Position numbers and translations under genes: made by a program
Shown: positions 15,905 to 25,345 of the stretch, in pieces
How positions within the stretch are numbered: the stretch's first letter is position 1
Layout of the letters: the number at the start of each line of letters is the position of its first letter
The notes under the pieces: generated by a model
The model's database searches: none
What the model saw: only the letters and a program-made list of their open reading frames with translations
What the model was told of the DNA's origin: nothing
NCBI GenBank assembly: GCA_016709025.1
Contig: JADJEQ010000046.1
Span: 205,188 to 269,187 of the forward strand
Direction: 5' to 3'
DNA from: Bacteroidales bacterium
GTDB lineage: Bacteria > Bacteroidota > Bacteroidia > Bacteroidales > Lentimicrobiaceae
Length of the DNA: 64,000 nucleotides

Positions 15905-16783
15905 ATGAAAATTGCACTTTTCGGAAAAAACTTTGCCGACGACCGCTTCTTCTACTTTCAGCAACTGATTGAAAAGCTTGAGCAAAGTAATATTTTGGTG
16001 ACTATTTATGGGCCATTCTACGATTTTGTAAAAAGTAAGTCAATTTTCACGCGTTCTCCTGAAATATTCAATGAGTACCAGCAGTTACCTGGCAATGTTG
16101 ACTTCCTTTTCTCTGTAGGGGGCGATGGAACCATGTTGGATGCCATTACACTCATAAGGGATTCGGGCTTACCACTAATGGGAATTAACCTGGGCAGAAT
16201 GGGTTTTCTGTCGAGTATTTCAAAAAACGAAATCAGCATGGCAATCGATGCCATTCTGAAAAAGGAATTTACACTCGAAAAACGGTCTCTTCTAAGCATT
16301 GATACCGAGGGAGATATCTTCGGGGAGCTAAATTATGCGTTGAACGAATTAACCATCAATAAAAAGGACTCCGGTTCAATGATCCTGGTTCATGTGTACA
16401 TCAACGATCTTTTACTCAATTCATACTGGGCCGATGGATTGATAATAGCAACGCCTACCGGTTCGACCGCTTATTCGCTGAGCTGCAATGGCCCTATTAT
16501 CACTCCTGATTCTGAGAATTTCGTAATTACTCCCATTGCTGCACACAATTTAACTGTGCGACCGGTCGTTATCCCTGACAAGAGTGTGATTAAGATTAAA
16601 GTTGACGGGCGCATGTCACAATATCTTGCAAGTCTCGACTCAAGATCGGTAGTTATTAATTCTTCTGCCGAGATGGTTGTGAGAAAAGCGTCTTTTCCCG
16701 TTAATCTGGTGCAGCCAAGGAATTACAATTTCTTTACCACCATCAGGCAGAAACTGTTGTGGGGACAAGATATCCGTAACTAA
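15905..16783 (+). CDS. nadK: NAD kinase
   Basis: NAD kinase phosphorylates NAD to NADP in the cytoplasm. The 292-residue product has the catalytic GGDGTMLDA (about 72-80), the NE-containing segment ELNYALNELTI, and the C-terminal DGLIIATPTGSTAYSLS block, all diagnostic. A GTG at 15878 would add nine residues, but the ATG gives the typical MKIALFGK start and leaves a leader of about 40 nt after the promoter. It stands in the phylum-conserved cluster with the DUF6089 porin, uppS and bamA. Confidence 0.95.
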   Translation: MKIALFGKNFADDRFFYFQQLIEKLEQSNILVTIYGPFYDFVKSKSIFTRSPEIFNEYQQLPGNVDFLFSVGGDGTMLDAITLIRDSGLPLMGINLGRMGFLSSISKNEISMAIDAILKKEFTLEKRSLLSIDTEGDIFGELNYALNELTINKKDSGSMILVHVYINDLLLNSYWADGLIIATPTGSTAYSLSCNGPIITPDSENFVITPIAAHNLTVRPVVIPDKSVIKIKVDGRMSQYLASLDSRSVVINSSAEMVVRKASFPVNLVQPRNYNFFTTIRQKLLWGQDIRN

Positions 16784-16827
16784 TCCGGGCTTAAACCTTA
16801 TCATTACTTTCCGGTCATTATTTTTTA

Positions 16828-16835
16828 TACTTTTG
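16828..16835 (+). promoter_or_regulatory. -7 element TACTTTTG before the DUF6089 gene
   Basis: Perfect TAnnTTTG; the leader would be about 80 nt. No proper -33 TTG. Confidence 0.45.
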
Positions 16836-16923
16836 CATGCCGATTCAAGCGGTTAGGGGCCGGATTGTATTTTTTTATTCATCCGGTTAAAATGGCTCGC
16901 TGCAACAAGGGCCGATAAAGAGT

Positions 16924-17736
16924 ATGAAAAGATTTTCTGTCCTGTTTTTTTTGTTTGCAGGTTTAACTGCTTTCGCCCAACGTTATGGGGAAATTGGTAT
17001 TTCAGGTGGGGGAATGTATTATCTTGGTGATCTCAACCCCGGAAAACAATTTCTGATGACACAGCCGGCATTTGGTGGATTTGTAAGGCATAATTTCAAT
17101 GAAAGGCTTGCCATCAGAGCTGGGTTGACTTATGGAGTGCTGAAGGGTGATGATGCCGTCTCAGGTCAGAATCTACGCCGAAATCTTAATTTTCAGAGTT
17201 CTATAACCGATATTTCAGGTACTTTTGAGTTCAATTTTTTTAACTACTTCATAGGTAGTCAGCGTTACTATTTTACTCCATATATGTACGGAGGCGCTTC
17301 GGTGTTCTTTTTCAATCCGAAGGGAAAAATAAACGGCGCGCTGACTGAACTCAGGTCGCTGGGAACCGAGGGTCAGGGAAGCCCTGAATATCCATGGTTG
17401 AAACCATACGGGAAAATCGGGTTTGCGATTCCTTTCGGCATCGGGATTAAATACAGCCTTGGCAGTTTTGTGGGCCTGGCGGTTGATTGGGGTATGCGTA
17501 AAACTTTTACCGATTACATTGATGATGTTAGTACAACCTATTACCTCGACCTTGCAGGGGCCACACCCGGGGAAGTTTCACCGGAAGCCCTGGCTTCAGA
17601 CCCTACTCTGATGCACAATGCCGGAATGCAACGGGGTGATTCAGCTTACGATGACTGGTATTCAGTAGTTTCTGTCAGCATTTCACTAAGGCTTAATTAC
17701 CTTGCAAAAACCCGTTGTCTTAACATTTTTTATTAA
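16924..17736 (+). CDS. Outer membrane beta-barrel protein, DUF6089 family
   Basis: The 270-residue product has a signal peptide (MKRFSVLFFLFAGLTAFAQ) and a beta-barrel pattern with alternating aromatic strands, such as YGEIGISGGGMYYLGDLNP at the mature N-terminus. Proteins of this kind (DUF6089) regularly precede uppS and bamA in Bacteroidota, as here. Localisation to the outer membrane is inferred from the strands and signal. Specific function is not known. Confidence 0.85.
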   Translation: MKRFSVLFFLFAGLTAFAQRYGEIGISGGGMYYLGDLNPGKQFLMTQPAFGGFVRHNFNERLAIRAGLTYGVLKGDDAVSGQNLRRNLNFQSSITDISGTFEFNFFNYFIGSQRYYFTPYMYGGASVFFFNPKGKINGALTELRSLGTEGQGSPEYPWLKPYGKIGFAIPFGIGIKYSLGSFVGLAVDWGMRKTFTDYIDDVSTTYYLDLAGATPGEVSPEALASDPTLMHNAGMQRGDSAYDDWYSVVSVSISLRLNYLAKTRCLNIFY

Positions 17737-17794
17737 AACGCTTAACAATTATTAACACCCAAATCTATCGGGTGTAAGTTAATACAGCCTAATT

Positions 17795-17802
17795 TAGTTT
17801 TG
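17795..17802 (+). promoter_or_regulatory. -7 element TAGTTTTG of the uppS-bamA operon
   Basis: Perfect TAnnTTTG, ending 12 bp before the uppS ATG at 17815, giving a very short leader. Confidence 0.5.
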
Positions 17803-17814
17803 TGATTCAAACAG

Positions 17815-18570
17815 ATGGATCTTAAAGAGAAAATTGACTCAGCCAGGTTGCCGTTGCACATTGCCATCATCATGGATGGAAATGGCCGGTGGGCAACAAG
17901 CAGGGGTGAAATGAGGGTATTCGGCCATCAGAATGGTGTTGAATCGGTAAGGCAAACTTCAACCGCTGCAGCAGAGCTTGGGGTTAAACATCTAACGCTG
18001 TATGCTTTCTCTACAGAGAATTGGAAAAGGCCTAAATGTGAAGTAGATGCCCTGATGAATCTGCTGGTTCAAACACTGAATTCCGAGCTTGGGACTTTAA
18101 TGGAAAATAACATCAGGCTAAGGGCAATCGGTGATCTGACTCACCTGCAATCGGGTTGCTACGCCCAGCTGATGGAAACCATGGAAAAAACCAGGGACAA
18201 TAACCGGATGGACCTTATTCTTGCATTGAATTACAGCGGGAGGTGGGAAATTGCAGAAGCGGCGCACAGAATTGCCAGGGAAGTAGCTGCGGGTAAGCTC
18301 GACCCGGAATCGGTTAACCCTGAAACTTTTGAAAAATATCTTGAAACAAGTGATATACCTGATCCTGAGTTACTTATCAGGACTAGCGGAGAAAACAGGG
18401 TAAGTAATTTCCTTTTGTGGCAGATTGCTTATTCGGAACTCTATTTCTCTCCGAAATTATGGCCCGATTTCAGGAAAAACGACCTTTATGAAGCAATTCT
18501 TGATTACCAGAACCGCGAACGCCGTTTCGGAATGATAAGTGAACAAATAAAACAAGTTACCGATAAATGA
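17815..18570 (+). CDS. uppS: Isoprenyl transferase (undecaprenyl diphosphate synthase)
   Basis: UppS makes the C55 undecaprenyl diphosphate carrier needed for peptidoglycan and surface polysaccharides. The 251-residue product has the catalytic MDGNGRWA (Asp21), the LTLYAFSTENWKRP segment and the C-terminal RTSGENRVSNFLLWQ..YSELYF block. Its stop overlaps the start of bamA (ATGA at 18567-18570), so carrier-lipid synthesis and outer-membrane assembly are translationally coupled, as in many Bacteroidota. Confidence 0.97.
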   Translation: MDLKEKIDSARLPLHIAIIMDGNGRWATSRGEMRVFGHQNGVESVRQTSTAAAELGVKHLTLYAFSTENWKRPKCEVDALMNLLVQTLNSELGTLMENNIRLRAIGDLTHLQSGCYAQLMETMEKTRDNNRMDLILALNYSGRWEIAEAAHRIAREVAAGKLDPESVNPETFEKYLETSDIPDPELLIRTSGENRVSNFLLWQIAYSELYFSPKLWPDFRKNDLYEAILDYQNRERRFGMISEQIKQVTDK

Positions 18571-21194
18571 ATTTCAGCCGCCGATTAATTGTTTTCCTGC
18601 TACTCTTTCTCTCTTATGCTACACAGGCACAGATACGTCTGGGCGACGATCTGAGTGAAATCGATTATTCCAGTCCCAAAGAATATACCATCGGAGGGGT
18701 TACCATCAGTGGGGTACAGTTCCTCGATCATAATGTTCTCATTATGCTTTCTGGTCTTCAGGTCGCTGACCGGATTGAAGTTCCGGGCGACAAAATCCGC
18801 AAAGCAATAGAAAAATTATGGGCCCAGGGGCTGTTTGAAGATGTCAGAATTTCTGCCACCAGCATCACCGACGAACTTATTTTTCTTAATATTTACCTGC
18901 AGGAGAGACCCCGTCTCTCAAAATTCTCGTTTAAAGGTATCCGCAAATCGGAAGCCGATGACCTGCGTGAAAAAATCAAGCTGGTTAAGGGGGATGTAGT
19001 TACCGATAACGTTGTTATCAGAACGTCGAACATCATCAAAAAACACTATAACGGTAAAGGTTACCTGAATGCCATTGTTGATATTGAACAGAAAAGGGAT
19101 TCCTCAAAATCGAACGATGTAAGTCTTACCATCAACATTGACAAGGGAAGTAAAGTCCGTATTGATCAGATCAGATTCATAGGGAATAACCAACTTTCGG
19201 CTTCACAATTAAAAGGGGCCATGAAAAAGACCAAAGACAAAGCCGTTTTCGAGCCGTTTGAAATGATTGATTCATTGGTTTTAGGACTTCCCCGGAAATT
19301 ACTGAGCTTTAAATCTGATACCATTGTTGATTTTATAGCCGGGGTAGCACAGGAAAAATTAAAATTCAGAATATTCAAAACTTCAAAGTTCATTCCTGAA
19401 GATTACCAGGAAGATCTTGCATCTCTCATAGCGAAATACAATGAAGAAGGATTCAGGGATGCTGTAATTGTAAGTGATTCGGTTTACAAAGTAAAACCAA
19501 GGATTATCAGCATAGATATCAAAGTTGAAGAAGGACGCCGTTATTATTTCGGAGATATTAAATGGGTAGGGAACACGAAATATTCAGCATTTCAGTTGAA
19601 CGAAGTGCTTAAGATAAAAAAGGGCGACGTCTATAACCAGAGCGAGTTGGATGCCAATCTGAACTACAACCCCAATGAAATTGATATCAGCACACTCTAT
19701 CTTGATGACGGTTACCTGTTTTTTCAGGTAGTTCCGGTTGAGGTAAGGGTTGAAAACGATACCATTGATATTGAGATGCGGATCCGGGAAGGGAAGCAGG
19801 CGACCATCAATAAAATAATCCTGAAAGGAAATACCAGAACCAACGATCATGTGGTAATGCGGGAGTTACGGACCCGACCGGGTCAATTGTTCAGCAGGTC
19901 TGATATTATCCGTACCACGCGAGAACTTGCACAATTGCGCTATTTTGATCCTGAAAAAATAGTTCCCAATCCAATACCCAATGCCAACGACGGGACTGTC
20001 GATATTGAGTATAATGTTGAAGAAACCTCGAGTGATCAGATTGAATTGTCGGGAGGTTGGGGTTATGGCCGGGTAGTAGGTACCCTGGGCTTATCCTTCA
20101 ACAACTTTTCAGCCCGTAATATTTTTAAAGGTACCGCATGGCGCCCGATCCCCTCAGGGGATGGCCAAAAATTAAGCCTGCGACTGCAATCTTATGGTAA
20201 GGGCTATATCAGCTACAGCGCCTCTTTTACTGAGCCATGGCTGGGTGGGAAAAAACCAAATTCATTCAGCGTTAGTTATTACCATTCTCTTTATTCGAAC
20301 GGTGTTTCCAAAGCGTTGGAAAGTTATCAGGCCTTCAAGATTGATGCTTTGTCCTTTTCACTTGGTAAACGCCTGACCTGGCCGGATGACTATTTTACAC
20401 TCGCAATGAGGATAAGTTTTCAGAATTACAATCTGGACAACTATGGCAATATTTTCGCATTCGGGAATGGAAATGGTAAATACAGAAATTACAGTTATGG
20501 GGTCACACTTGCACGAAATTCTGTTGACAGCCCTATATTCCCCCGATCAGGTTCTGAAGTTTCGGTGAGCCTCGATGTCACACCTCCCTATTCCTCATTC
20601 AGTCATCAGGATTACTCATCACTTACCGACCAGGAGAAATACAAATGGATTGAATACCATAAATGGAAATTCAGTGCTACCCTATACAGGCAGATTGTGG
20701 GTAATCTTGTACTGACAGCACGTGTGAGATACGGTTTCCTTGGCCAGTTTAATGATGAAATCGGGGTTACTCCTTTCGACCGGTATTACCTTGGTGGTGA
20801 TGGTCTTTCAGGAGCCAACAACCTTGATGGCAGGGAAATCATCGGGATGAGGGGCTATTCAAATGAGAGCCTCACACCGGATTATTATAAAAATAAGAAC
20901 GTTGGAGGAACTATTTTTAACAAGAATACGATTGAACTAAGGTATCCGTTATCCCTTAATCCCAGCGCCACAATTTACGTAACAACCTTTATGGAAGCCG
21001 GTAAAGCCTGGGATGATTTCAGTTCCTTCAATCCGTTCTCACTATACAGGGCTGCCGGAGTTGGTGTCAGGGTTTTTCTGCCAATGTTCGGATTACTTGG
21101 CCTCGACTGGGGCTATGGATTTGACGATGTTCCTGGAATTCCTTCAGCTAATAAAGGACAGTTCCACTTCTCAATTAACCAGAGTATAGATTAA
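18567..21194 (+). CDS. bamA: Outer membrane protein assembly factor BamA
   Basis: BamA inserts beta-barrel proteins into the outer membrane. The 875-residue product has a signal peptide ending near YATQAQ (residue 22), five POTRA-type repeats over about 40-480 (for example IDQIRFIGNNQLS and INKIILKGNTRTNDHVVMR), and a C-terminal barrel. The barrel contains the conserved surface loop-6 area (GMRGY) and ends with the dyad FSINQSID, not with the usual terminal aromatic residue. It overlaps uppS by four bases and is followed by a terminator and two Skp-like chaperones. Confidence 0.95.
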   Translation: MNFSRRLIVFLLLFLSYATQAQIRLGDDLSEIDYSSPKEYTIGGVTISGVQFLDHNVLIMLSGLQVADRIEVPGDKIRKAIEKLWAQGLFEDVRISATSITDELIFLNIYLQERPRLSKFSFKGIRKSEADDLREKIKLVKGDVVTDNVVIRTSNIIKKHYNGKGYLNAIVDIEQKRDSSKSNDVSLTINIDKGSKVRIDQIRFIGNNQLSASQLKGAMKKTKDKAVFEPFEMIDSLVLGLPRKLLSFKSDTIVDFIAGVAQEKLKFRIFKTSKFIPEDYQEDLASLIAKYNEEGFRDAVIVSDSVYKVKPRIISIDIKVEEGRRYYFGDIKWVGNTKYSAFQLNEVLKIKKGDVYNQSELDANLNYNPNEIDISTLYLDDGYLFFQVVPVEVRVENDTIDIEMRIREGKQATINKIILKGNTRTNDHVVMRELRTRPGQLFSRSDIIRTTRELAQLRYFDPEKIVPNPIPNANDGTVDIEYNVEETSSDQIELSGGWGYGRVVGTLGLSFNNFSARNIFKGTAWRPIPSGDGQKLSLRLQSYGKGYISYSASFTEPWLGGKKPNSFSVSYYHSLYSNGVSKALESYQAFKIDALSFSLGKRLTWPDDYFTLAMRISFQNYNLDNYGNIFAFGNGNGKYRNYSYGVTLARNSVDSPIFPRSGSEVSVSLDVTPPYSSFSHQDYSSLTDQEKYKWIEYHKWKFSATLYRQIVGNLVLTARVRYGFLGQFNDEIGVTPFDRYYLGGDGLSGANNLDGREIIGMRGYSNESLTPDYYKNKNVGGTIFNKNTIELRYPLSLNPSATIYVTTFMEAGKAWDDFSSFNPFSLYRAAGVGVRVFLPMFGLLGLDWGYGFDDVPGIPSANKGQFHFSINQSID

Positions 21195-21227
21195 TGTATT
21201 AAAAAGAAGTGAAATGAGTGTGTATGA

Positions 21228-21265
21228 AACTTGCCAGCCAGAGAAAAAAACATGGCAGGTTTTTT
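21228..21265 (+). terminator. Terminator after bamA
   Basis: A 9-bp stem with one G-T pair (21228-21236 with 21253-21261) followed by six T residues. Confidence 0.75.
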
Positions 21266-21314
21266 GTTAACAACACGACCAACTAACCTTATAATCAATA
21301 ACCTCAACTTAAAC

Positions 21315-21320
21315 AGGAGG
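21315..21320 (+). promoter_or_regulatory. Strong Shine-Dalgarno AGGAGG before the first ompH
   Basis: AGGAGG lies 7 bp before the ATG at 21328. Most genes here lack such a site, as usual in Bacteroidota, so this one stands out. Confidence 0.7.
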
Positions 21321-21327
21321 ATACACA

Positions 21328-21855
21328 ATGAAAAGGATTTTAATGACTGCCGCTGTTCTGTTCGCCCTCTCAGCCACTTCATTTGCACAGAAATTTGCTT
21401 ATGTTGACAGCGAATTTATTCTTGAAAACATTCCTGAATATGCTGATGCCAAAACGGAGGTTGATGAACTATCTATTCAGTGGCAACGTGAAATTGAAGC
21501 TAAATTCAGCGAAATTGACCAACTCTATAAAAATTTTAAAGCTGAAGCAGTTCTTCTTCCGGACGACATAAAAAATAAGCGCGAAGAAGAGATCATTGCC
21601 AAGGAAAAAACGGCAAAAGATTTGCAGAAGCAAAGGTTTGGGAAAGACGGCGATCTGTTTAAACGCCGTCAGGAACTCATCAAACCCATTCAGGAAAAGA
21701 TTTATAACGCCATTGAATCATTGGCAGCTGCTGAAAACTATGCAGTAATTTTCGATAAAGCCGGAAGTGTTTCAATGATGTACACCAACCCGAGGTATGA
21801 TATCAGCGAAGAAGTTTTGGATAAGCTCGGTTATTCCTATAAAAGCCGGAATTAA
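21328..21855 (+). CDS. OmpH/Skp family periplasmic chaperone (first)
   Basis: The 175-residue protein has a cleavable signal (to about SFAQ, residue 20), the N-terminal beta strand KFAYVDSEFILENIPEY typical of the family, a long central coiled coil (about 45-125) and a C-terminal strand-rich end (YAVIFDKAGSVSMMY). Skp/OmpH trimers carry unfolded outer membrane proteins through the periplasm. It lies downstream of bamA with its own ribosome binding site, and a second copy follows, the usual tandem pair of this phylum. Confidence 0.92.
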   Translation: MKRILMTAAVLFALSATSFAQKFAYVDSEFILENIPEYADAKTEVDELSIQWQREIEAKFSEIDQLYKNFKAEAVLLPDDIKNKREEEIIAKEKTAKDLQKQRFGKDGDLFKRRQELIKPIQEKIYNAIESLAAAENYAVIFDKAGSVSMMYTNPRYDISEEVLDKLGYSYKSRN

Positions 21856-21996
21856 CCGCAATTCCTTAATTTACTCAAAGACAGCGATGAGTATTTAATA
21901 ATAGCTTTGATACCGAATGTATGTACAAGTGAAAATCAATTCGTTACTCACAAATCGTCTGTTGAATACAATACCAGTAGAATTAAGAAATTTTGT

Positions 21997-22004
21997 TAAA
22001 TTTG
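21997..22004 (+). promoter_or_regulatory. -7 element TAAATTTG of the second ompH
   Basis: Perfect TAnnTTTG, inside an upstream open extension; it makes 22041 the real start. Confidence 0.5.
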
Positions 22005-22040
22005 CGTCCTCAAATAAATCTTAACCCAGAACAGTTTACA

Positions 22041-22556
22041 ATGAAAAACATTTTAAAATCCTTCCTTATTCTTGCAATTGCTGTTTCAGCCATGCAGGTT
22101 AGTGCCCAGAAAGCCCAGAAGCTTGGTCATATTAATTTTGCCGAGCTATATGAAATGATGCCAGGTCAGGACTCAATTAAAAAATCATTTGCTGATTACC
22201 AGACCCAGCTTCAAACCCAGTTTCAGGCTATGCAGACAGAGTACGAAACAAAGCTAACTGACTACCAGAATAACCAGGCTACCATGTCTAACATTATAAA
22301 GCAAACCAAAGAGAAAGAGATTCTCGATCTGCAGAAACGGATTCAGGAGTTTCAACAGACAGCCCAGGAAGATCTTCAGGCAAAAGAAGCCGAATTGACT
22401 GCCCCGGTTATTGAAAAGGCCAGAAATGCAGTTAAGGAAGTTGCCAAAGAAAACGGTTACTCTTTTATATTCAATTCAACCGAAGGACTTTTGCTTTACA
22501 CTGAAGCAGCCGACGATATTATGTCTTTGGTAAAGAAAAAACTTGGACTCAAATAA
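22041..22556 (+). CDS. OmpH/Skp family periplasmic chaperone (second)
   Basis: This 171-residue paralogue has a signal peptide (MKNILKSFLILAIAVSAMQVSAQ), the start strand KLGHINFAELYEMMP, a Gln-rich coiled coil (about 50-125) and the end strand YSFIFNSTEGLLLY. The frame is open back to 21993, but the promoter and the signal peptide both place the start at 22041. A strong terminator follows, ending the outer-membrane biogenesis block. Confidence 0.93.
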   Translation: MKNILKSFLILAIAVSAMQVSAQKAQKLGHINFAELYEMMPGQDSIKKSFADYQTQLQTQFQAMQTEYETKLTDYQNNQATMSNIIKQTKEKEILDLQKRIQEFQQTAQEDLQAKEAELTAPVIEKARNAVKEVAKENGYSFIFNSTEGLLLYTEAADDIMSLVKKKLGLK

Positions 22557-22576
22557 TATTGTATTGGAATATTCTC

Positions 22577-22607
22577 AAAAAACCACACCCAGGTGTGGTT
22601 TTTTTTT
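22577..22607 (+). terminator. Terminator after the second ompH
   Basis: An 8-bp stem (22581-22588 with 22593-22600, 4-nt loop) followed by nine or more T residues. Confidence 0.85.
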
Positions 22608-22866
22608 ATCCTGTTTTTTGCTTATTATCTATGAGTTCTTCATCCTTTCGGACCGGCATTTCATTCAGGCGTTTTTTAAGAGATTGTTAATTATTAATTC
22701 CATTCCCGGCTGAAAGCATTGTTTTTTGAATCACCCTGAGTATTGTCAGAGATTTGGTATAAAGTTCGAACTAATATATTAATTTTGGAAGGGATTGCCT
22801 GCCCTCAAAAATTGTGAAATTGTTTCTCATTTATTTAAACATACTATCTTTCATAAATCTTGAAAA

Positions 22867-24582
22867 ATGAAAAAAAAATCTTTTCTTTTCTGTGTCATCA
22901 CCTCTTTGATGATTCTAATCTCAACTTTTACTGTTGCCCAGAAAATTACCATTGAAGAGAACAGGCAAAAGTCGTTTCACAATGAAATTCCAGGAGATGC
23001 TTATGTGCCATCAACAGCTGGTTCGCGATTTACTTCACCGGCAAAAAGGTGGGAAACTTCCACATTTTTTGCTACCCAGGTAAATGTGGACAATGGTGGG
23101 CAAAACATTCTTGACGATGCAGCCAATGAGCCTTCGTTGGCCATCGATCCCCTGAATCCTGATCGCATGGCAATCGGCTGGCGACAATTTGATAACATAA
23201 ACAACAATTTCAGGCAGGCTGGTTATGGGTTTACCAACGACGGAGGTGAGACCTGGACATTTCCGGGGGTAATTGATCCCGGTGTTTTCCGTTCCGATCC
23301 GGTACTTGAAACTGACAATCAGGGAACTTTCTATTACAATAGCCTTACCTCTAGTGGAGGTAGTTATTTCTGCAGGGTTTTTAAAAGTGAAGATGGGGGA
23401 GAAGGCTGGGACAACGGAACCCCGGCCCAGGGTGGTGATAAGCAATGGATGGAGATTGATAAAACCGGCGGCCCGGGCGATGGTAACATTTACGCTTTCT
23501 GGACTTCGTATTATAGCTATTGCTACCCTGGTAATTTTACACGGAGTACCAATGGAGGTGAATCTTATGAAGATTGTACAACTGTTGACGGGACTCCTTA
23601 TTGGGGTACCCTGTCTATTGGTCCTTCAGGTGAATTGTATGTTGCCGGATTGGGCTACAACGGAGGAATTGCAGTTGTGAGAAGCAACAATGCCAGCGAT
23701 CCGGGAGCTTATGTTGCCTGGGATTATTATACCGAAGCTTATATGGACGGTACAATGATGGCAGGTCCGGAAGTAAATCCTGCCGGCCTGCTTGGTCAGG
23801 CTTCCATTGCAGTAAATATGGCTCCCGGCCCGGGTCTGGGTAACGTTTATATTCTGGCTTCAGTGCAACGGTATGCAAACGGAGACCCCGGTGACGTTAT
23901 GTTCTCAAAAAGCCAGGATGGAGGGTTGACTTTCAGCAGCCCTTTGCGAATCAACGATGATCTTTCTTCCAACAATACACAGTGGTTCGGTACCATGTCG
24001 GTAGCTCCCAACGGACGCATTGATGTGGTTTGGCTTGATACACGTGATGCTCCGGCTTCCACTCCGCTGTGGTCGGCGCTCTATTATTCATATTCGCTCG
24101 ATCAGGGTGAGACATGGTCGGATAACGAACTGCTTTCTGAATCTTTCGACCCGCATGTGGGCTGGCCAAATCAGGAAAAGATGGGAGATTATTTTGACAT
24201 GATTTCAGATGATGGGAATGCCCATCTTGCATGGTCGAATACGCTGAATGGGGAACAGGATGTTTATTATGGCAGGATTACCCCGGTTATAACCAATGTT
24301 TCTTCTCCCGGTCAGAATAATCCTGTAATAGCATTTAACGCCGGCCCAAATCCATTCAGCGAAACTACCTGGCTTAGTTATAATTTGGCTAAAGATGCGG
24401 AAGTCGAATTGGCTCTGTACGATTTAACAGGCATAAAAATAGTCACGCTGATAGACGCAACCCAGGTTGCAGGTAGTTATACCTTTGAATTGAAAGGTAC
24501 AGACCTGAAAAATGGTATATACCTTTGCAGGCTTAAAGCCGGCGGAATGAGCAAATCAATCAGACTGGTTAAGGTAGAATAA
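22867..24582 (+). CDS. Secreted Asp-box (sialidase-like) protein with T9SS sorting domain
   Basis: The 571-residue protein has a signal peptide (to about VAQ, residue 26), a beta-propeller with repeated Asp-box motifs (TNDGGETWTF, SEDGGEGWD, STNGGESYE, SQDGGLTFS, SLDQGETWS), and a C-terminal type A sorting domain of type IX secretion (about 490-571, with NPFSETTWLSYNL and KNGIYLCRLKAGGMSKSIRLVKV). It is therefore exported to the cell surface or medium. The propeller fits sialidases and other BNR proteins, but the arginine triad of true sialidases was not identified, so the substrate is open. It stands alone; a near -7 sequence TATCTTTC precedes it. Confidence 0.85.
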   Translation: MKKKSFLFCVITSLMILISTFTVAQKITIEENRQKSFHNEIPGDAYVPSTAGSRFTSPAKRWETSTFFATQVNVDNGGQNILDDAANEPSLAIDPLNPDRMAIGWRQFDNINNNFRQAGYGFTNDGGETWTFPGVIDPGVFRSDPVLETDNQGTFYYNSLTSSGGSYFCRVFKSEDGGEGWDNGTPAQGGDKQWMEIDKTGGPGDGNIYAFWTSYYSYCYPGNFTRSTNGGESYEDCTTVDGTPYWGTLSIGPSGELYVAGLGYNGGIAVVRSNNASDPGAYVAWDYYTEAYMDGTMMAGPEVNPAGLLGQASIAVNMAPGPGLGNVYILASVQRYANGDPGDVMFSKSQDGGLTFSSPLRINDDLSSNNTQWFGTMSVAPNGRIDVVWLDTRDAPASTPLWSALYYSYSLDQGETWSDNELLSESFDPHVGWPNQEKMGDYFDMISDDGNAHLAWSNTLNGEQDVYYGRITPVITNVSSPGQNNPVIAFNAGPNPFSETTWLSYNLAKDAEVELALYDLTGIKIVTLIDATQVAGSYTFELKGTDLKNGIYLCRLKAGGMSKSIRLVKVE

Positions 24583-24687
24583 CAGATTTTCTTCTTTCAA
24601 CAATTCGCCGGATTCAGGATTTATAAACTTCCTGAAATTCATTTGCCGGCAGCGGAATCAGCAGTCATTATAACGGCTTGATATTTG

Positions 24688-24716
24688 CTTCGACGGCGCC
24701 CCAGGCGCCGTCGAAG
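24688..24716. repeat. Perfect 13-bp palindrome, very G/C-rich
   Basis: Arms 24688-24700 and 24704-24716 are exact complements around a 3-nt CCA loop, in an otherwise A/T-richer 307-bp spacer (24583-24889) with no gene. No T-tract follows, so it is not a standard terminator. Confidence 0.85.
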
Positions 24717-24835
24717 TGCAATGATGCATCCCAGATGGTAATTGCTTTACGGACAATTTACTGATTCAATCAAATCTTTCGGTCATAAGTCGTAGCTCCC
24801 TTGATGGTCATAGCTGTCGGAAATCGGGAAAATAT

Positions 24836-24852
24836 GGTTAACATTGTAAACC
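24836..24852 (+). promoter_or_regulatory. Candidate MarR operator
   Basis: A 17-bp near-perfect palindrome, GGTTAACATTGTAAACC, with one mismatched pair, lies 38 bp upstream of the marR start. Size and symmetry fit a MarR dimer site. Confidence 0.5.
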
Positions 24853-24889
24853 AATGCCAATTTTAGACTAATTTTACCAAAATTTTAAT

Positions 24890-25345
24890 ATGATATCAGG
24901 AGAACCGCTTCAGGTTGAACAACCGCTAGGAAGGATACTTTCTTTCCTTGGGAAAGGTTATCTGCAGCTTTTAAGGGCAAAACTTCAGCATCTTGACATC
25001 GACCGCAATTATTATGCGCTTGTACTCATTGAAAGCAAAGAAGGAGCCATCACCCAGCAGGAACTTGCTTTGTTGCTTGATACAGACAAGGTTAGTGTTG
25101 TTCGTGTGGTTGATTACCTGTCGGAAAAAGGCTATATCATGAGGGTGAAGAAAGCAGATGATCGCCGAAAGCACAATCTTATACTCACCGATAAAGCCAG
25201 ACTTGCTCTACCGGAGATTAAACGATCGTTTACTGAAATCAATCTGAAAATACTCAAGGGGCTCGAAAGTTCGGAATTGTCAGCGCTTAATCATGCCATT
25301 GGGGCAATCCGGTCGAATATCAACCAAAATATTTTTATACTATGA
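24890..25345 (+). CDS. MarR family transcriptional regulator
   Basis: The 151-residue protein is a MarR winged-helix regulator: recognition helix around ITQQELALLLDTDKVSVVRVVDYL (about 54-77) and wing with KKADDRRKHNLILTDKA. MarR proteins usually repress adjacent efflux genes and are released by small ligands. Its stop overlaps the start of the adaptor gene by ATGA (25342-25345), so it is the first gene of the RND operon and probably represses it through the upstream palindrome. The ligand is unknown. Confidence 0.9.
   Translation: MISGEPLQVEQPLGRILSFLGKGYLQLLRAKLQHLDIDRNYYALVLIESKEGAITQQELALLLDTDKVSVVRVVDYLSEKGYIMRVKKADDRRKHNLILTDKARLALPEIKRSFTEINLKILKGLESSELSALNHAIGAIRSNINQNIFIL

Noticed and set aside
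22867..24582. True sialidase activity for the Asp-box protein
   Set aside because: Asp-boxes are clear but the arginine triad and catalytic residues of sialidases were not found.
24658..24720. Rho-independent terminator at the 13-bp palindrome
   Set aside because: No T-run follows on either strand and it lies over 100 bp from the upstream stop codon.
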